NCBI RefSeq assembly: GCF_003240585.1
Contig: NZ_PCDP01000005.1
Span: forward strand, 1-64,000
DNA: 64,000 bases
Source of the DNA: Arminella tubonensis
GTDB lineage: Bacteria; Pseudomonadota; Alphaproteobacteria; Rhizobiales; Rhizobiaceae
Reading direction: 5' to 3'
A model generated the notes under the pieces. The model was given only the letters and a program-made list of their open reading frames with translations. It had not been told where the DNA came from and ran no database searches. Both the position numbers and the translations under genes were made by a program. Numbering within the stretch: the first letter of the stretch is position 1; every line of letters begins with the position of its first letter. Shown here in pieces: positions 53,206 to 62,165 of the stretch.

Positions 53206-54996
53206 TTGAAATCGCCCGACAGCAAAAAAGTTAGCGTCAACACAGAGACCATCACGGGTATCCTGAAGCGGATCATCGCCGAAAACGGCCGCGACCATAT
53301 CAGGGGCTATGCATTCGCAATCGCCTGCCTCGTCGTGGTCTCGCTTTCTACCGGGTTCACCGCCTGGATCATGCGATCGGTCATCGACGAAGCCTTCGTC
53401 AATCGACGCGCCAGCATGGTCGTGATCATCTGTCTGTCGATTTTCGTCGCTTTCATGCTTCGCGGCTTTGCCAGTTACGGCCAGGCAGTGGCGCTCTCGA
53501 AGATCGGCAACAATATTGTTGCCCGCTACCAGCGGCGCCTCTACACGCACCTGATGTCGCTCTCCGTCGGCTATTTCAACGAAGCGCGCTCTGCTCATAT
53601 TGCAGCGCAGGTCAGCCAGAACGTCGGCGGTATCCGCGACGTTCTCAACCTGACGATCACCTCGACGGTGCGCGATCTTCTGACCTTCGTGACGTTGATC
53701 GGCGTGATGGTCATTCAGGATCCGTTGCTGAGCCTTGCCGTGCTGGTGCTGGCGCCGCCACTGTTATACGCGCTTCGCTATGTCTCCAAGCGCCTGCGCG
53801 CTGCCACGCGTGAATCGATCAACCTCAACAGCCATGTTCTTGGCGCGATGCAGGAAACGATCCAGGGCATTGCCATCGTCAAAGCCTTCACGATGGAAGA
53901 GGAGCTCGATCGCAAGATCAACAAGCTGATCACGGCCGCCGAGGGCCGGGCCAACCGGATTGCGCGCCTTTCAGAGCGAACGGCACCGCTGACGGACAGC
54001 TTTGCCGGTTTTGCCATTGCCAGCGTGCTTGCCTACGCCGCGTACCGGTCGATCTATCAGAATGTCCCGCCGGGCGCCTTCTTCTCTTTCGTCACCGCCC
54101 TGTTGCTCGCTTACGACCCCGCCCGCCGGCTCGCCCGGCTGCAGGTGCAGATGGAGCGTGCCGTCGTCAACGCGCGGATGATCTACGATATTCTCGATAT
54201 GGAGCCCCGTCAGCGGGACCTTCCCGACGCCAAGGAACTTGTCGTCACCGAGGCGAAGATCGAGTTCAAGGGCGTGACATTCGCCTATGCGCAGGGCGAA
54301 GCGGTGCTTAACCGTGTCGACTTCATCGCCGAAGGTGGACAGACCACGGCGCTTGTTGGCCCGTCGGGTGCCGGCAAGTCGACCGTAATCAGCCTGATCC
54401 CAAGGTTCTACGATCCGCTCGAGGGGCAGATCCTCATCGACGGGCAAGATATCAGCCACATCACCAAGCATTCGCTACGCCGGCATCTGGCCTATGTATC
54501 GCAGCAGCCGTATCTCTTCGAAGGCACGATCCGCGACAACATCCGCTACGGCCGCCCGGAGGCGACCGATGCAGAGGTCGAGGAAGCAGCCCGGCTGGCA
54601 TATGCGCATGATTTCATCGTTGCGCAGCCCCAGGGATATGACACGGCCGTCGGCGAAAACGGCGTGACGCTATCCGGCGGGCAACGCCAGCGCGTCTCGA
54701 TCGCGCGCGCGCTGGTACGCAACGCGCCGATCCTGCTTCTCGACGAGGCGACTTCGGCGTTGGATACGGAATCGGAAGCAGCTGTGCAAAAGGCGCTTGA
54801 CGAGGCCATGAGCGGTCGCACCGTCGTCGTGATAGCGCACCGGCTGTCGACTGTTGTCAGAGCCGACAAGATCGTCGTCATGCAGCAGGGTCGTGTTGTC
54901 GAAGAAGGCAATCACGAGACGCTTGCGGTCGCTCGCGACGGCCTCTACGCTCGCCTCAACAACCTGCAGCGGCCGGCAGCATCCAGCCACGGCTGA
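53206..54996 (+). CDS. MsbA-type ABC exporter (permease-ATPase fusion)
   Basis: 596 residues: an N-terminal six-helix exporter domain (about 1-320) and a C-terminal ABC domain with Walker A GPSGAGKST, signature [15 protein letters not shown], Walker B ILLLDEATSALD and the H-loop IAHRLST. It works as a homodimer and exports lipids or drugs. The TTG at 53206 has AGGAAG ten bases upstream. Substrate not evident; MsbA-like lipid export is one option. Confidence 0.9.
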   Translation: MKSPDSKKVSVNTETITGILKRIIAENGRDHIRGYAFAIACLVVVSLSTGFTAWIMRSVIDEAFVNRRASMVVIICLSIFVAFMLRGFASYGQAVALSKIGNNIVARYQRRLYTHLMSLSVGYFNEARSAHIAAQVSQNVGGIRDVLNLTITSTVRDLLTFVTLIGVMVIQDPLLSLAVLVLAPPLLYALRYVSKRLRAATRESINLNSHVLGAMQETIQGIAIVKAFTMEEELDRKINKLITAAEGRANRIARLSERTAPLTDSFAGFAIASVLAYAAYRSIYQNVPPGAFFSFVTALLLAYDPARRLARLQVQMERAVVNARMIYDILDMEPRQRDLPDAKELVVTEAKIEFKGVTFAYAQGEAVLNRVDFIAEGGQTTALVGPSGAGKSTVISLIPRFYDPLEGQILIDGQDISHITKHSLRRHLAYVSQQPYLFEGTIRDNIRYGRPEATDAEVEEAARLAYAHDFIVAQPQGYDTAVGENGVTLSGGQRQRVSIARALVRNAPILLLDEATSALDTESEAAVQKALDEAMSGRTVVVIAHRLSTVVRADKIVVMQQGRVVEEGNHETLAVARDGLYARLNNLQRPAASSHG

Positions 54997-55035
54997 TAGC
55001 CACGGCAGCCTGAAACGAGACGGTAGACGGACGAC

Positions 55036-55860
55036 ATGAGCGACAATGCGATGAAGCTGGTGGTGGTAGGGGCTGCAGGCCGGATGGGTCAGGCGCTGAT
55101 CCGCGCCATCCATTCGACCGAGGGCGCAACGCTGCATGCCGCAATCGCCAGCCCCGGCTCTCTCTTTGTCGGCAAGGACGCCGGCGAGATTTCCGGTCTC
55201 GGTCAGAACGGCATCCCGATCACCGACGATCCGCTCTCAGCTTTTCTGCATGCCGAGGGTGTCATCGATTTCACCAGACCCGCCAGCACCGTTGCCTTTG
55301 CCGGGCTCGCGGCACAGGCGCGTATCGTCCATGTTACCGGGACGACGGGATGTTCAGTTGAGGACGAGGCAAAGATCGAGGCGGCGGCGCGCCACGCCCG
55401 CATCGTCAAATCGGGCAATATGAGCCTAGGCGTCAATTTGCTGAGCGCCCTGGTCGGGCAGGCTGCACGGGCTCTGTCGCCTGACGACTGGGATATCGAA
55501 ATCCTCGAAATGCACCACAAGCACAAGGTCGACGCACCGTCCGGGACCGCTCTGTTGCTCGGCAAGGCCGCAGCGGCCGGGCGCGGCATTGATCTCACTG
55601 AAAACTCGGTGCGTGTCCGCAACGGCCATACCGGCGCACGGCCAACGGGTTCCATAGGCTTTGCAACGCTGCGCGGCGGCTCGGTGGTCGGAGAGCATTC
55701 AGTTATCCTTGCCGGCGAAGGCGAACAGGTGACGCTGTCCCATAGCGCCGGCGACCGCTCGATCTTCGCACGCGGCGCCATCAAGGCGGCGCTCTGGGCG
55801 CGCGGCAAGAAGCCCGGTCTTTATTCCATGCTCGACGTGCTCGGGCTCTCTTCACATTGA
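55036..55860 (+). CDS. dapB: 4-hydroxy-tetrahydrodipicolinate reductase
   Basis: 274 residues. [14 protein letters not shown] is the cofactor loop and [19 protein letters not shown] the substrate site with the catalytic His pair and Lys. It catalyses the NAD(P)H step of the lysine and diaminopimelate pathway. The start at ATG 55036 lies 39 bases after the exporter; an in-frame ATG at 55051 is also possible. gpmA follows 22 bases downstream. Confidence 0.95.
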   Translation: MSDNAMKLVVVGAAGRMGQALIRAIHSTEGATLHAAIASPGSLFVGKDAGEISGLGQNGIPITDDPLSAFLHAEGVIDFTRPASTVAFAGLAAQARIVHVTGTTGCSVEDEAKIEAAARHARIVKSGNMSLGVNLLSALVGQAARALSPDDWDIEILEMHHKHKVDAPSGTALLLGKAAAAGRGIDLTENSVRVRNGHTGARPTGSIGFATLRGGSVVGEHSVILAGEGEQVTLSHSAGDRSIFARGAIKAALWARGKKPGLYSMLDVLGLSSH

Positions 55861-55882
55861 TCCCACTACGGAGGAATATTTC

Positions 55883-56518
55883 ATGAGCGGTACTCTCGTC
55901 CTCGTTCGCCATGGCCAGAGCGACTGGAACCTGAAGAACCTGTTTACCGGCTGGAAAAACCCCGATCTCACCGAACTTGGGATCGAGGAAGCCAATACCG
56001 GCGGCAAGGCGCTTGCCGACTACGGCATCAAGTTCGACATCGCCTTCACATCGGACCTGAAGCGAGCGCAGGATACCTGCAAGATCATTCTCGACAATGT
56101 CGGCCAGCCGGGCCTCGAGACGATCCGCGACCAGGCGCTCAACGAGCGTGACTACGGCGACCTTTCTGGCCTGAACAAGGACGATGCCCGTGCCAAGTGG
56201 GGCGAGGAACAGGTCCACATCTGGCGCCGCTCCTACGACATCCCGCCTCCTGGCGGCGAAAGCCTCCGCGACACCGGCGCCCGCGTCTGGCCATATTACC
56301 TGACGGAGATCCTGCCGCGCGTGCTCGCCGGTCAGAAGGTCCTGGTCGCGGCCCACGGAAACTCGCTGCGTTCGCTCGTCATGGTTCTCGACCGTCTGAG
56401 CAAGGAACAGATCCTCGCGCTCAACCTCGCGACCGGCGTTCCCATGGTCTACAAGCTCAAAGCGGACTCGACGGTTGCGTCCAAGGAAGTGCTCGGGGAC
56501 ATGTCCGCGGCGCATTGA
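55883..56518 (+). CDS. gpmA: 2,3-bisphosphoglycerate-dependent phosphoglycerate mutase
   Basis: 211 residues. [33 protein letters not shown] holds the phospho-His, and [14 protein letters not shown] and [13 protein letters not shown] the second His. It interconverts 3- and 2-phosphoglycerate in glycolysis. GGAGGA is seven bases before the ATG. The protein is shorter than the 250-residue E. coli enzyme, as is usual in rhizobia. Confidence 0.94.
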   Translation: MSGTLVLVRHGQSDWNLKNLFTGWKNPDLTELGIEEANTGGKALADYGIKFDIAFTSDLKRAQDTCKIILDNVGQPGLETIRDQALNERDYGDLSGLNKDDARAKWGEEQVHIWRRSYDIPPPGGESLRDTGARVWPYYLTEILPRVLAGQKVLVAAHGNSLRSLVMVLDRLSKEQILALNLATGVPMVYKLKADSTVASKEVLGDMSAAH

Positions 56519-56594
56519 GGGGTTTGCGAGTGAGCGGTGTGCGCCATGCGAGTCATGCAAATCTCGTCTGGCCGTCGCCCTCTGTCAGCTTCGC

Positions 56595-56619
56595 CATCTC
56601 CCCCACGAGTGGGGAGATG
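56595..56619. repeat. Palindromic intergenic repeat of rhizobial type
   Basis: CATCTCCCCCAC and GTGGGGAGATG form a strong stem with a one-base bulge, framed by CCCTCTGTCAGCTTCGC on the left. This arrangement is familiar from many intergenic regions in rhizobia and is probably a dispersed element that also works as a bidirectional terminator after gpmA. Copy number cannot be judged from one window. Confidence 0.55.
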
Positions 56620-56665
56620 CGGCGCACTTGTTCCCGGCTCAAACAGCCCACCCTCCCTATAAAAT

Positions 56666-57403
56666 TCAATTCTCTATCGTGAACTGAACCCTGTCGGCAG
56701 CGAAGCGGGTGATGGCGTATTGGACCGGCACGCCCGCGAGGTCGGTGTTCATGGCGCGGGTCACCAACGCGATCGCGCCCGGTGACAATTCAAGATCGGC
56801 AATGTCGGCCGCATCGGCGTGCATGGCGGTGATCTCGGTCGTCGCCCTGACATAATCCGGCAAGCCCATTTCCCGAAAAGCCTTGGTAATCGAACCGGCC
56901 TTTCTGTAGGCCTCGCCGATGCCGGCAAAGCGATCGGCCGGAAACCAGCTTGTGGCACGCGAGACCGGTCGCTTGTCCGCTGTCCCGATCGTCTCGAAGC
57001 GGATGACATTGGTGCCCTCCCGCAGCTTCAGCCACCGCGCCACCTCGGCGCTCGCCGGTTCCTCTGCCAAATCCAGAAGCAAGCCACGCGCTTCACGCAC
57101 CTGATCGCCGATACCTTGCGAAAAGCGGGTGCGTTTCGAGATGGGGAAATTCAGCTTTTCCTTGCGCTCGATCAAGGTTCCGCGACCCTGCACGGCGCGG
57201 ACGACACCTTCCTGGCCCAATGCGGCAAGCGCACTTCTGACCGTGTGCCGGTTGACGCCGAACTGCAGCGCCAACACCGTCTCCGCCGGTACCATGCCCG
57301 TTCCGTCAAAATCCCCGTGATTGATCGACGCACGAATGCGGTCGGCAATCTGCCGCCACAAGGCGACACCGGTTTGACGCTGTATCTGCTTCTGTCCGAC
57401 CAT
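56666..57403 (-). CDS. phnF: GntR-family phosphonate regulator PhnF
   Basis: 245 residues. The winged helix is at the N-terminus (VALWRQIADRIRASINHGDFDGTGMVPAETVLALQFGVNRHTVRSALAALGQEGVVRAVQGRGTLI) and the UTRA ligand domain is C-terminal (FSQGIGDQVREARGLLLDLAEEP). PhnF represses phosphonate genes in several bacteria. It is divergent from phnG and probably binds the inverted repeat at 57469-57486. Confidence 0.88.
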   Translation of the reverse strand: MVGQKQIQRQTGVALWRQIADRIRASINHGDFDGTGMVPAETVLALQFGVNRHTVRSALAALGQEGVVRAVQGRGTLIERKEKLNFPISKRTRFSQGIGDQVREARGLLLDLAEEPASAEVARWLKLREGTNVIRFETIGTADKRPVSRATSWFPADRFAGIGEAYRKAGSITKAFREMGLPDYVRATTEITAMHADAADIADLELSPGAIALVTRAMNTDLAGVPVQYAITRFAADRVQFTIEN

Positions 57404-57415
57404 CCTGCCCCAACT

Positions 57416-57433
57416 GCGTCACACGCTTGTCAT
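57416..57433 (+). promoter_or_regulatory. Candidate PHO box upstream of phnG
   Basis: GCGTCAC and TTGTCAT are spaced so that the GTCA cores repeat exactly 11 bases apart, with four bases between the heptamers. This matches the PhoB direct-repeat pattern CTGTCAT-N4-CTGTCAT at most core positions. It lies 70-87 bases before the phnG start. Confidence 0.5.
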
Positions 57434-57468
57434 CTGCCATCACTATGGATAAGACTATATTGTATGGT

Positions 57469-57486
57469 TGTCTATATCAATAGACA
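57469..57486. promoter_or_regulatory. Inverted repeat, likely PhnF operator
   Basis: TGTCTA and TAGACA form a perfect inverted repeat with a six-base spacer, between the PHO-box-like site and the phnG ribosome site GAGGA. GntR/HutC-subfamily PhnF proteins bind similar TCTA/TAGA palindromes, so this is the natural candidate for autoregulation. Confidence 0.6.
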
Positions 57487-57502
57487 TTTAGAGGACCGGG
57501 CG

Positions 57503-57982
57503 ATGAATTCAGCACAGAGGCACGAGGTCGCAGCGATGGAAATGCGTGAACGCAAGCGCGTGACCGACTTGCTGGCCCGAGCGGAGCGGGAAGAGCTTGA
57601 CGCGGCGTGGGAAGCACTTACCGAAAAGCCGGTGGCGCAACCCGTTCGCGGACCCGAAACCGGGCTTGTCATGGTGCGCGGTCGTATCGGCGGCGGCGGC
57701 TCGCCCTTCAATCTCGGTGAGGTGACGGTGACACGGACGACCGTACGGCTCGCCTCCGGCAAGGTTGGCCACGGGCATGCGCTCGGTACCGACAAGCAGA
57801 GGTCGCGGCTGGCGGCTATCTTCGATGCGCTGTGGCAGGAGCCGGGCACGAAGGATTTCGTCGAGCGGACGATCCTTGCGCCGGTTGCGGAACGCATCGC
57901 GGCGGCAGATGCCAAGAAGGCCGTTGAGACTGCGGCAACCCGCGTCGATTTCTTCACCATGGTTCGCGGAGAAGACAAATGA
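57503..57982 (+). CDS. phnG: C-P lyase complex subunit PhnG
   Basis: 159 residues. ARAEREELDAAWEALTEKP and ETGLVMVRGRIGGGGSPFNLGEVTVTRTTVRL are typical, with GHALGTDK. PhnG is a structural and catalytic part of the PhnGHIJ core that attaches methylphosphonate to ATP. ATG 57503 has GAGGA eight bases before it. The longer frame upstream overlaps phnF and is a shadow. It overlaps phnH by four bases. Confidence 0.93.
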   Translation: MNSAQRHEVAAMEMRERKRVTDLLARAEREELDAAWEALTEKPVAQPVRGPETGLVMVRGRIGGGGSPFNLGEVTVTRTTVRLASGKVGHGHALGTDKQRSRLAAIFDALWQEPGTKDFVERTILAPVAERIAAADAKKAVETAATRVDFFTMVRGEDK

Positions 57983-58587
57983 ATCTGAACACCGAAGCTC
58001 TCGTCGGCGGCTTTCAAGAGCCCGTTTTCAACGCTCAGAGCGTCTTCAAGGCGGCGATGGACGGAATGGCGCGGCCGGGTACTGTCCAGACCGTCGATCT
58101 GGAGATCTCGCCACCGGCACCGCTTGGAGCCGCTGCCGGCGCACTTGGCCTGACACTCTGCGACCACGACACGCCGGTCTGGCTATCGGCCAATCTCGCC
58201 AAGTCCTCGGCGCCGGCATGGCTCGGATTTCACTCCGGCGCGCCGATGACGACTGACAAGCTCGAAGCCCGGTTCGCCTTCTTCGAGGCGAGCGCGATGT
58301 TGTCGTCGTTCAATCAGTTTTCGCTCGGAAGCCAGGAATATCCGGATCGCTCGGTGACGTTGATACTCGAGATCGCAGCTCTCGACGGCGGCAAGGAACT
58401 GGCGCTGAGCGGCCCTGGTATCAAGACCATCCAGATGATCGCACCCGTCGGGTTGCCCGAGACTTTCCAGAGGCTGTGGAGCGACAATCGCGCGATCTTC
58501 CCCAGGGGCGTCGACGTCATCCTGACGGCCGGCCGGCGTTTCGTCTGCCTGCCGCGCACGACCAAAATCACCGCAACGGAGATGTGA
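57979..58587 (+). CDS. phnH: C-P lyase complex subunit PhnH
   Basis: 202 residues, with GFQEPVFNAQSVFKAAMDGMARPGTV at the N-terminus and GVDVILTAGRRFVCLPRTTKI at the C-terminus, as in PhnH. It pairs with PhnG and belongs to the PLP-transferase fold without PLP. Overlaps phnG by four bases and phnI follows after three. Confidence 0.93.
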   Translation: MNLNTEALVGGFQEPVFNAQSVFKAAMDGMARPGTVQTVDLEISPPAPLGAAAGALGLTLCDHDTPVWLSANLAKSSAPAWLGFHSGAPMTTDKLEARFAFFEASAMLSSFNQFSLGSQEYPDRSVTLILEIAALDGGKELALSGPGIKTIQMIAPVGLPETFQRLWSDNRAIFPRGVDVILTAGRRFVCLPRTTKITATEM

Positions 58588-58590
58588 CCC

Positions 58591-59700
58591 ATGTATGTTG
58601 CCGTCAAGGGTGGCGAAGCCGCTATCGCAAATGCCCACCGGCTGCTTGCCGACCGCCGTCGCGGCGACCGCTCATTGCCTGCCATCGGCATCGAGCAGAT
58701 CGTCGAACAGTTGGCGCTCGCCGTCGACCGCGTCATGGCCGAGGCATCGCTTTACGACCGCACGCTCGCAGCTCTCGCCGTCCGCCAGTCGCGCGGCGAC
58801 ATGATCGAGGCGATCTTCCTGCTGCGCGCCTATCGCACGACACTGCCACGCTTCGGCTATTCCAACCCGCTCGACACCTCTGACATGAAGATCGAGCGGC
58901 GCATTTCCGCGACCTACAAGGATCTGCCCGGCGGCCAGCTTCTTGGACCGACCTTCGACTATACCCACCGTCTGCTCGACCCGTCGCTGCTGACCGACGA
59001 GGCCGTCGAGGAAGGGGCGCAAAAGCCGGCCGAAGAGGGCCGTGTCATGCGCGTTTCCGAGATTCTTGCCGAGGAAGGCCTAATCGAGGCCGACGGCGAC
59101 CTTCCGGTCGACCATGAGACCGGCGACCTGACCCGCGAGCCGATGGAATTTCCAATGGCGCGCGATCTCAGGCTTCAGGCGCTTGCCCGCGGCGACGAGG
59201 GTTTTCTGCTGGCTCTCGGTTATTCGACACAGCGCGGCTACGGCCGGAACCATCCCTTCACCGGCGAAATCCGCATCGGCGAGGTCGAGGTCGAATTCGA
59301 CGTGCCGGAACTCGGTTTTGCAGTGTCGCTCGGGACCATACAGGTCACCGAATGCCAGATGGTCAATCAGTTCAAGGGGTCCGCCAAGGCGCCGCCGCAG
59401 TTTACCCGCGGCTATGGCCTGGTCTTCGGCCAGAGCGAACGCAAGGCGATGGCGATGTCGCTGGTCGACCGGGCATTGCGCGCCGAGGAGCTCGGCGAAG
59501 ATATCACCGCGCCATCGCAGGACGAGGAATTCGTGATCTCGCATTCAGACAACGTGCAGTCGACCGGCTTCGTCGAACATCTGAAGCTGCCGCACTATGT
59601 CGACTTTCAGGCCGAGCTCGATCTGGTCCGTCGCATGCGCCGCGAATTCGATGCTGCCCGCAGGGGCGGCAAGGAACCCATGCCGGAGGCTGCCGAATGA
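58591..59700 (+). CDS. phnI: C-P lyase complex subunit PhnI
   Basis: 369 residues starting MYVAVKGGEAAIANAHRLLADRRRGD, with LDPSLLTDEAVEEGAQKPAEEGRVMRVSEILAEEGLIE typical of PhnI. With PhnG and PhnH it joins phosphonate to the ribose of ATP (or GTP) releasing adenine. Its stop overlaps the phnJ start. Confidence 0.94.
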   Translation: MYVAVKGGEAAIANAHRLLADRRRGDRSLPAIGIEQIVEQLALAVDRVMAEASLYDRTLAALAVRQSRGDMIEAIFLLRAYRTTLPRFGYSNPLDTSDMKIERRISATYKDLPGGQLLGPTFDYTHRLLDPSLLTDEAVEEGAQKPAEEGRVMRVSEILAEEGLIEADGDLPVDHETGDLTREPMEFPMARDLRLQALARGDEGFLLALGYSTQRGYGRNHPFTGEIRIGEVEVEFDVPELGFAVSLGTIQVTECQMVNQFKGSAKAPPQFTRGYGLVFGQSERKAMAMSLVDRALRAEELGEDITAPSQDEEFVISHSDNVQSTGFVEHLKLPHYVDFQAELDLVRRMRREFDAARRGGKEPMPEAAE

Positions 59701-60578
59701 GCGAACTCGCATCCTATAATTTCGCCTATCTCGACGAACAGACCAAGCGGATGATCCGCCGCGCGATTCTGAAGGCGATCGCCATTCCCGGTTACCAGGT
59801 ACCGTTCGCCTCGCGCGAGATGCCTATGCCCTACGGCTGGGGAACGGGCGGCGTGCAGGTAACAGCCTCGATCATCGGGCCGAAGGACGTACTCAAGGTC
59901 ATCGACCAGGGGGCGGACGACACGACCAATGCCGTCTCGATCCGCGCGTTCTTCCAGAAGGTCGCCAATGTTGCGGTGACGACGCGTACGGGCGAAGCGA
60001 CGATCATCCAGACGCGCCACAGGATACCGGAGCAAAAGCTCGCGGCCAATCAGGTGCTGGTCTACCAGGTGCCGACGCCGGAGCCGCTGCGCTTCCTCGA
60101 ACCGCGCGAGACGGAGACCAGAAAGATGCACGCGCTTGAGGAATACGGCCTCATGCATGTGAAGCTCTACGAGGACATCGCGCGCAACGGCCATATCGCC
60201 ACGACCTATGATTATCCGGTCAAGGTGCAGGGCCGTTACGTGATGGATCCGTCGCCGACGCCGAAATTCGACAATCCGAAAATGCACATGTCGGATGCGC
60301 TGCAGCTCTTCGGCGCGGGGCGCGAGAAGCGGATCTATGCCGTGCCTCCCTATACCGAAGTGGTGAGCCTCGATTTCGAAGATCATCCTTTCACGATCCA
60401 GCATTTCGACAAGCCCTGCGCGCTCTGCGGCGCCGAAGACGTCTATCTCGACGAAGTCATTCTCGACGACAAGGGCGGGCGGATGTTCGTCTGCTCCGAC
60501 ACCGATCACTGCGAGGATCGCCGCGCGCATGGCCATGTCGGCCATCTGCTGGCCGAGAACAAGGAGGCTGCGGAATGA
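59697..60578 (+). CDS. phnJ: Carbon-phosphorus lyase PhnJ (radical SAM)
   Basis: 293 residues. The iron-sulphur and catalytic cysteines are Cys241, Cys244, Cys266 and Cys272 (PCALCGAED, VCSDTDHC), and Gly32 lies in AIPGYQVPF. These fall at the same numbers as in the E. coli enzyme. PhnJ breaks the C-P bond of the ribosyl phosphonate to alkane and cyclic phosphate. The ATG overlaps phnI by four bases; the longer frame from 59352 is a shadow. Confidence 0.95.
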   Translation: MSELASYNFAYLDEQTKRMIRRAILKAIAIPGYQVPFASREMPMPYGWGTGGVQVTASIIGPKDVLKVIDQGADDTTNAVSIRAFFQKVANVAVTTRTGEATIIQTRHRIPEQKLAANQVLVYQVPTPEPLRFLEPRETETRKMHALEEYGLMHVKLYEDIARNGHIATTYDYPVKVQGRYVMDPSPTPKFDNPKMHMSDALQLFGAGREKRIYAVPPYTEVVSLDFEDHPFTIQHFDKPCALCGAEDVYLDEVILDDKGGRMFVCSDTDHCEDRRAHGHVGHLLAENKEAAE

Positions 60579-61351
60579 GCGAGACGCCACTCCTGAGGGT
60601 CAAGGACATTTCGAAATTCTACGGCAGCCGCACGGGTTGCCGCAACGTTTCCTTCGATCTCTGGCCGGGCGAAGTGCTGGCCATCGTCGGCGAATCCGGT
60701 TCGGGCAAGACGACTTTGCTGAACTGCATCTCGACACGATTGATGCCGACCACCGGCAGCATCGAATACCATATGCGCGACGGCAACTATCGCGACCTGT
60801 TCCGCATGAGCGAGGCGGAACGGCGGTTCCTGATGCGCACCGACTGGGGATTTGTCCACCAGAACCCTGCGGACGGACTGCGCATGACTGTGTCGGCCGG
60901 CGCCAATGTCGGCGAGCGGCTGATGGCGATCGGCGACCGGCACTATGGCAATATTCGTGCGACGGCGATCGACTGGCTCGATCGCGTCGAAATCGATGCC
61001 GACCGCATCGACGACCAGCCGCGCGCCTTTTCCGGCGGCATGCGCCAACGCCTTCAGATCGCCCGCAATCTTGTGACCGCACCACGCCTGGTCTTCATGG
61101 ACGAGCCGACCGGCGGCCTCGATGTTTCGGTGCAGGCCCGCCTGCTCGATCTTTTCCGCGGCCTCGTCCAGGATCTGGGTTTATCGGCGATCGTCGTCAC
61201 CCATGATCTTGCGGTCGCCCGTCTGCTGTCGCACCGGATGATGGTGATGAAGGACGGGCTGGTGATCGAGCATGGTCTGACAGACCGGGTGCTCGACGAT
61301 CCGCGCGAACCTTACACGCAGCTTCTCGTCTCCTCGATCCTGCAAGTCTGA
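60575..61351 (+). CDS. phnK: C-P lyase ABC-type ATPase PhnK
   Basis: 258 residues, an ABC ATPase with Walker [10 protein letters not shown], signature FSGGMRQRLQIARNL and Walker B LVFMDEPTGGLD. PhnK binds the PhnGHIJ core and is not a transporter subunit. Overlaps phnJ by four bases. Confidence 0.93.
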   Translation: MSETPLLRVKDISKFYGSRTGCRNVSFDLWPGEVLAIVGESGSGKTTLLNCISTRLMPTTGSIEYHMRDGNYRDLFRMSEAERRFLMRTDWGFVHQNPADGLRMTVSAGANVGERLMAIGDRHYGNIRATAIDWLDRVEIDADRIDDQPRAFSGGMRQRLQIARNLVTAPRLVFMDEPTGGLDVSVQARLLDLFRGLVQDLGLSAIVVTHDLAVARLLSHRMMVMKDGLVIEHGLTDRVLDDPREPYTQLLVSSILQV

Positions 61352-61375
61352 GACGGACAAAAGGGAACAAAAGCC

Positions 61376-62095
61376 ATGGCAACGCCCCTCGTCGTTTCCG
61401 AAGTCTTCAAGAGCTTCATCATGCATTTGCGCGACGGCATTCGCCTGCCCGTTGTCGCCGATGTTTCCTTCTCCGTTGCGAGCGGCGAGTGCGTCGTGCT
61501 TGGAGGTCCCTCCGGCATCGGCAAGAGTTCGCTGCTAAAGATGACCTACGGCAACTATGCCGTCGACGGCGGCCAGATCCTTGTCAACCACAAGGGGCGC
61601 ATCGTCGATCTCGCGACCGCCGATCCGCGCACCGTCATCGACGTGCGTCGCCACACGATGGGTTATGTCAGCCAGTTCCTGCGCACGGTGCCGCGCGTCG
61701 CGGCCATCGACGTGGTGGCTGAGCCGCTTCTGGCCCGCGGCGAGACCCCGGTCTTTGCCCGCGACAAGGCCGCCGAGCTCCTGTCCCGGCTCAACCTGCC
61801 CGAGGAACTCTGGCAATTGCCGCCGGCGACGTTTTCGGGCGGCGAACAACAGCGCGTCAACATTGCTCGCGGCTTCATCACCGACCATGCGATCCTGCTG
61901 CTCGACGAGCCGACTGCGTCGCTCGATGCTACCAATCGCAAGGTCGTGGTCGAACTGATCGAGGCCAAGAAGAGGGCCGGCGTCGCATTGCTCGGGATTT
62001 TCCACGACGAGGAAGTTCGCGAGGCCGTCGCCGACCGCATCCTCGACGTCAGCGAATTTTCTCCGAGAACATCGCGCGTCGCCGTCGGCGCCTAA
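61376..62095 (+). CDS. phnL: C-P lyase ABC-type ATPase PhnL
   Basis: 239 residues with Walker A GPSGIGKSS, signature FSGGEQQRVNIARGF and Walker B ILLLDEPTASLD. PhnL is needed for the C-P lyase pathway, as a dimer with PhnK on the core complex. Starts 24 bases after phnK. Confidence 0.92.
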   Translation: MATPLVVSEVFKSFIMHLRDGIRLPVVADVSFSVASGECVVLGGPSGIGKSSLLKMTYGNYAVDGGQILVNHKGRIVDLATADPRTVIDVRRHTMGYVSQFLRTVPRVAAIDVVAEPLLARGETPVFARDKAAELLSRLNLPEELWQLPPATFSGGEQQRVNIARGFITDHAILLLDEPTASLDATNRKVVVELIEAKKRAGVALLGIFHDEEVREAVADRILDVSEFSPRTSRVAVGA

Positions 62096-62165
62096 GACCG
62101 CATCGTCCACCCTGTCCAATCTTTCGCATGATGTCGGCCGAAGCCGATGCCATCGTCGAGAACCC

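Noticed and set aside
59352-59696. N-terminal extension of the phnJ frame
   Set aside because: It overlaps phnI in another frame, and ATG 59697 restores the exact numbering of the catalytic residues known for PhnJ.
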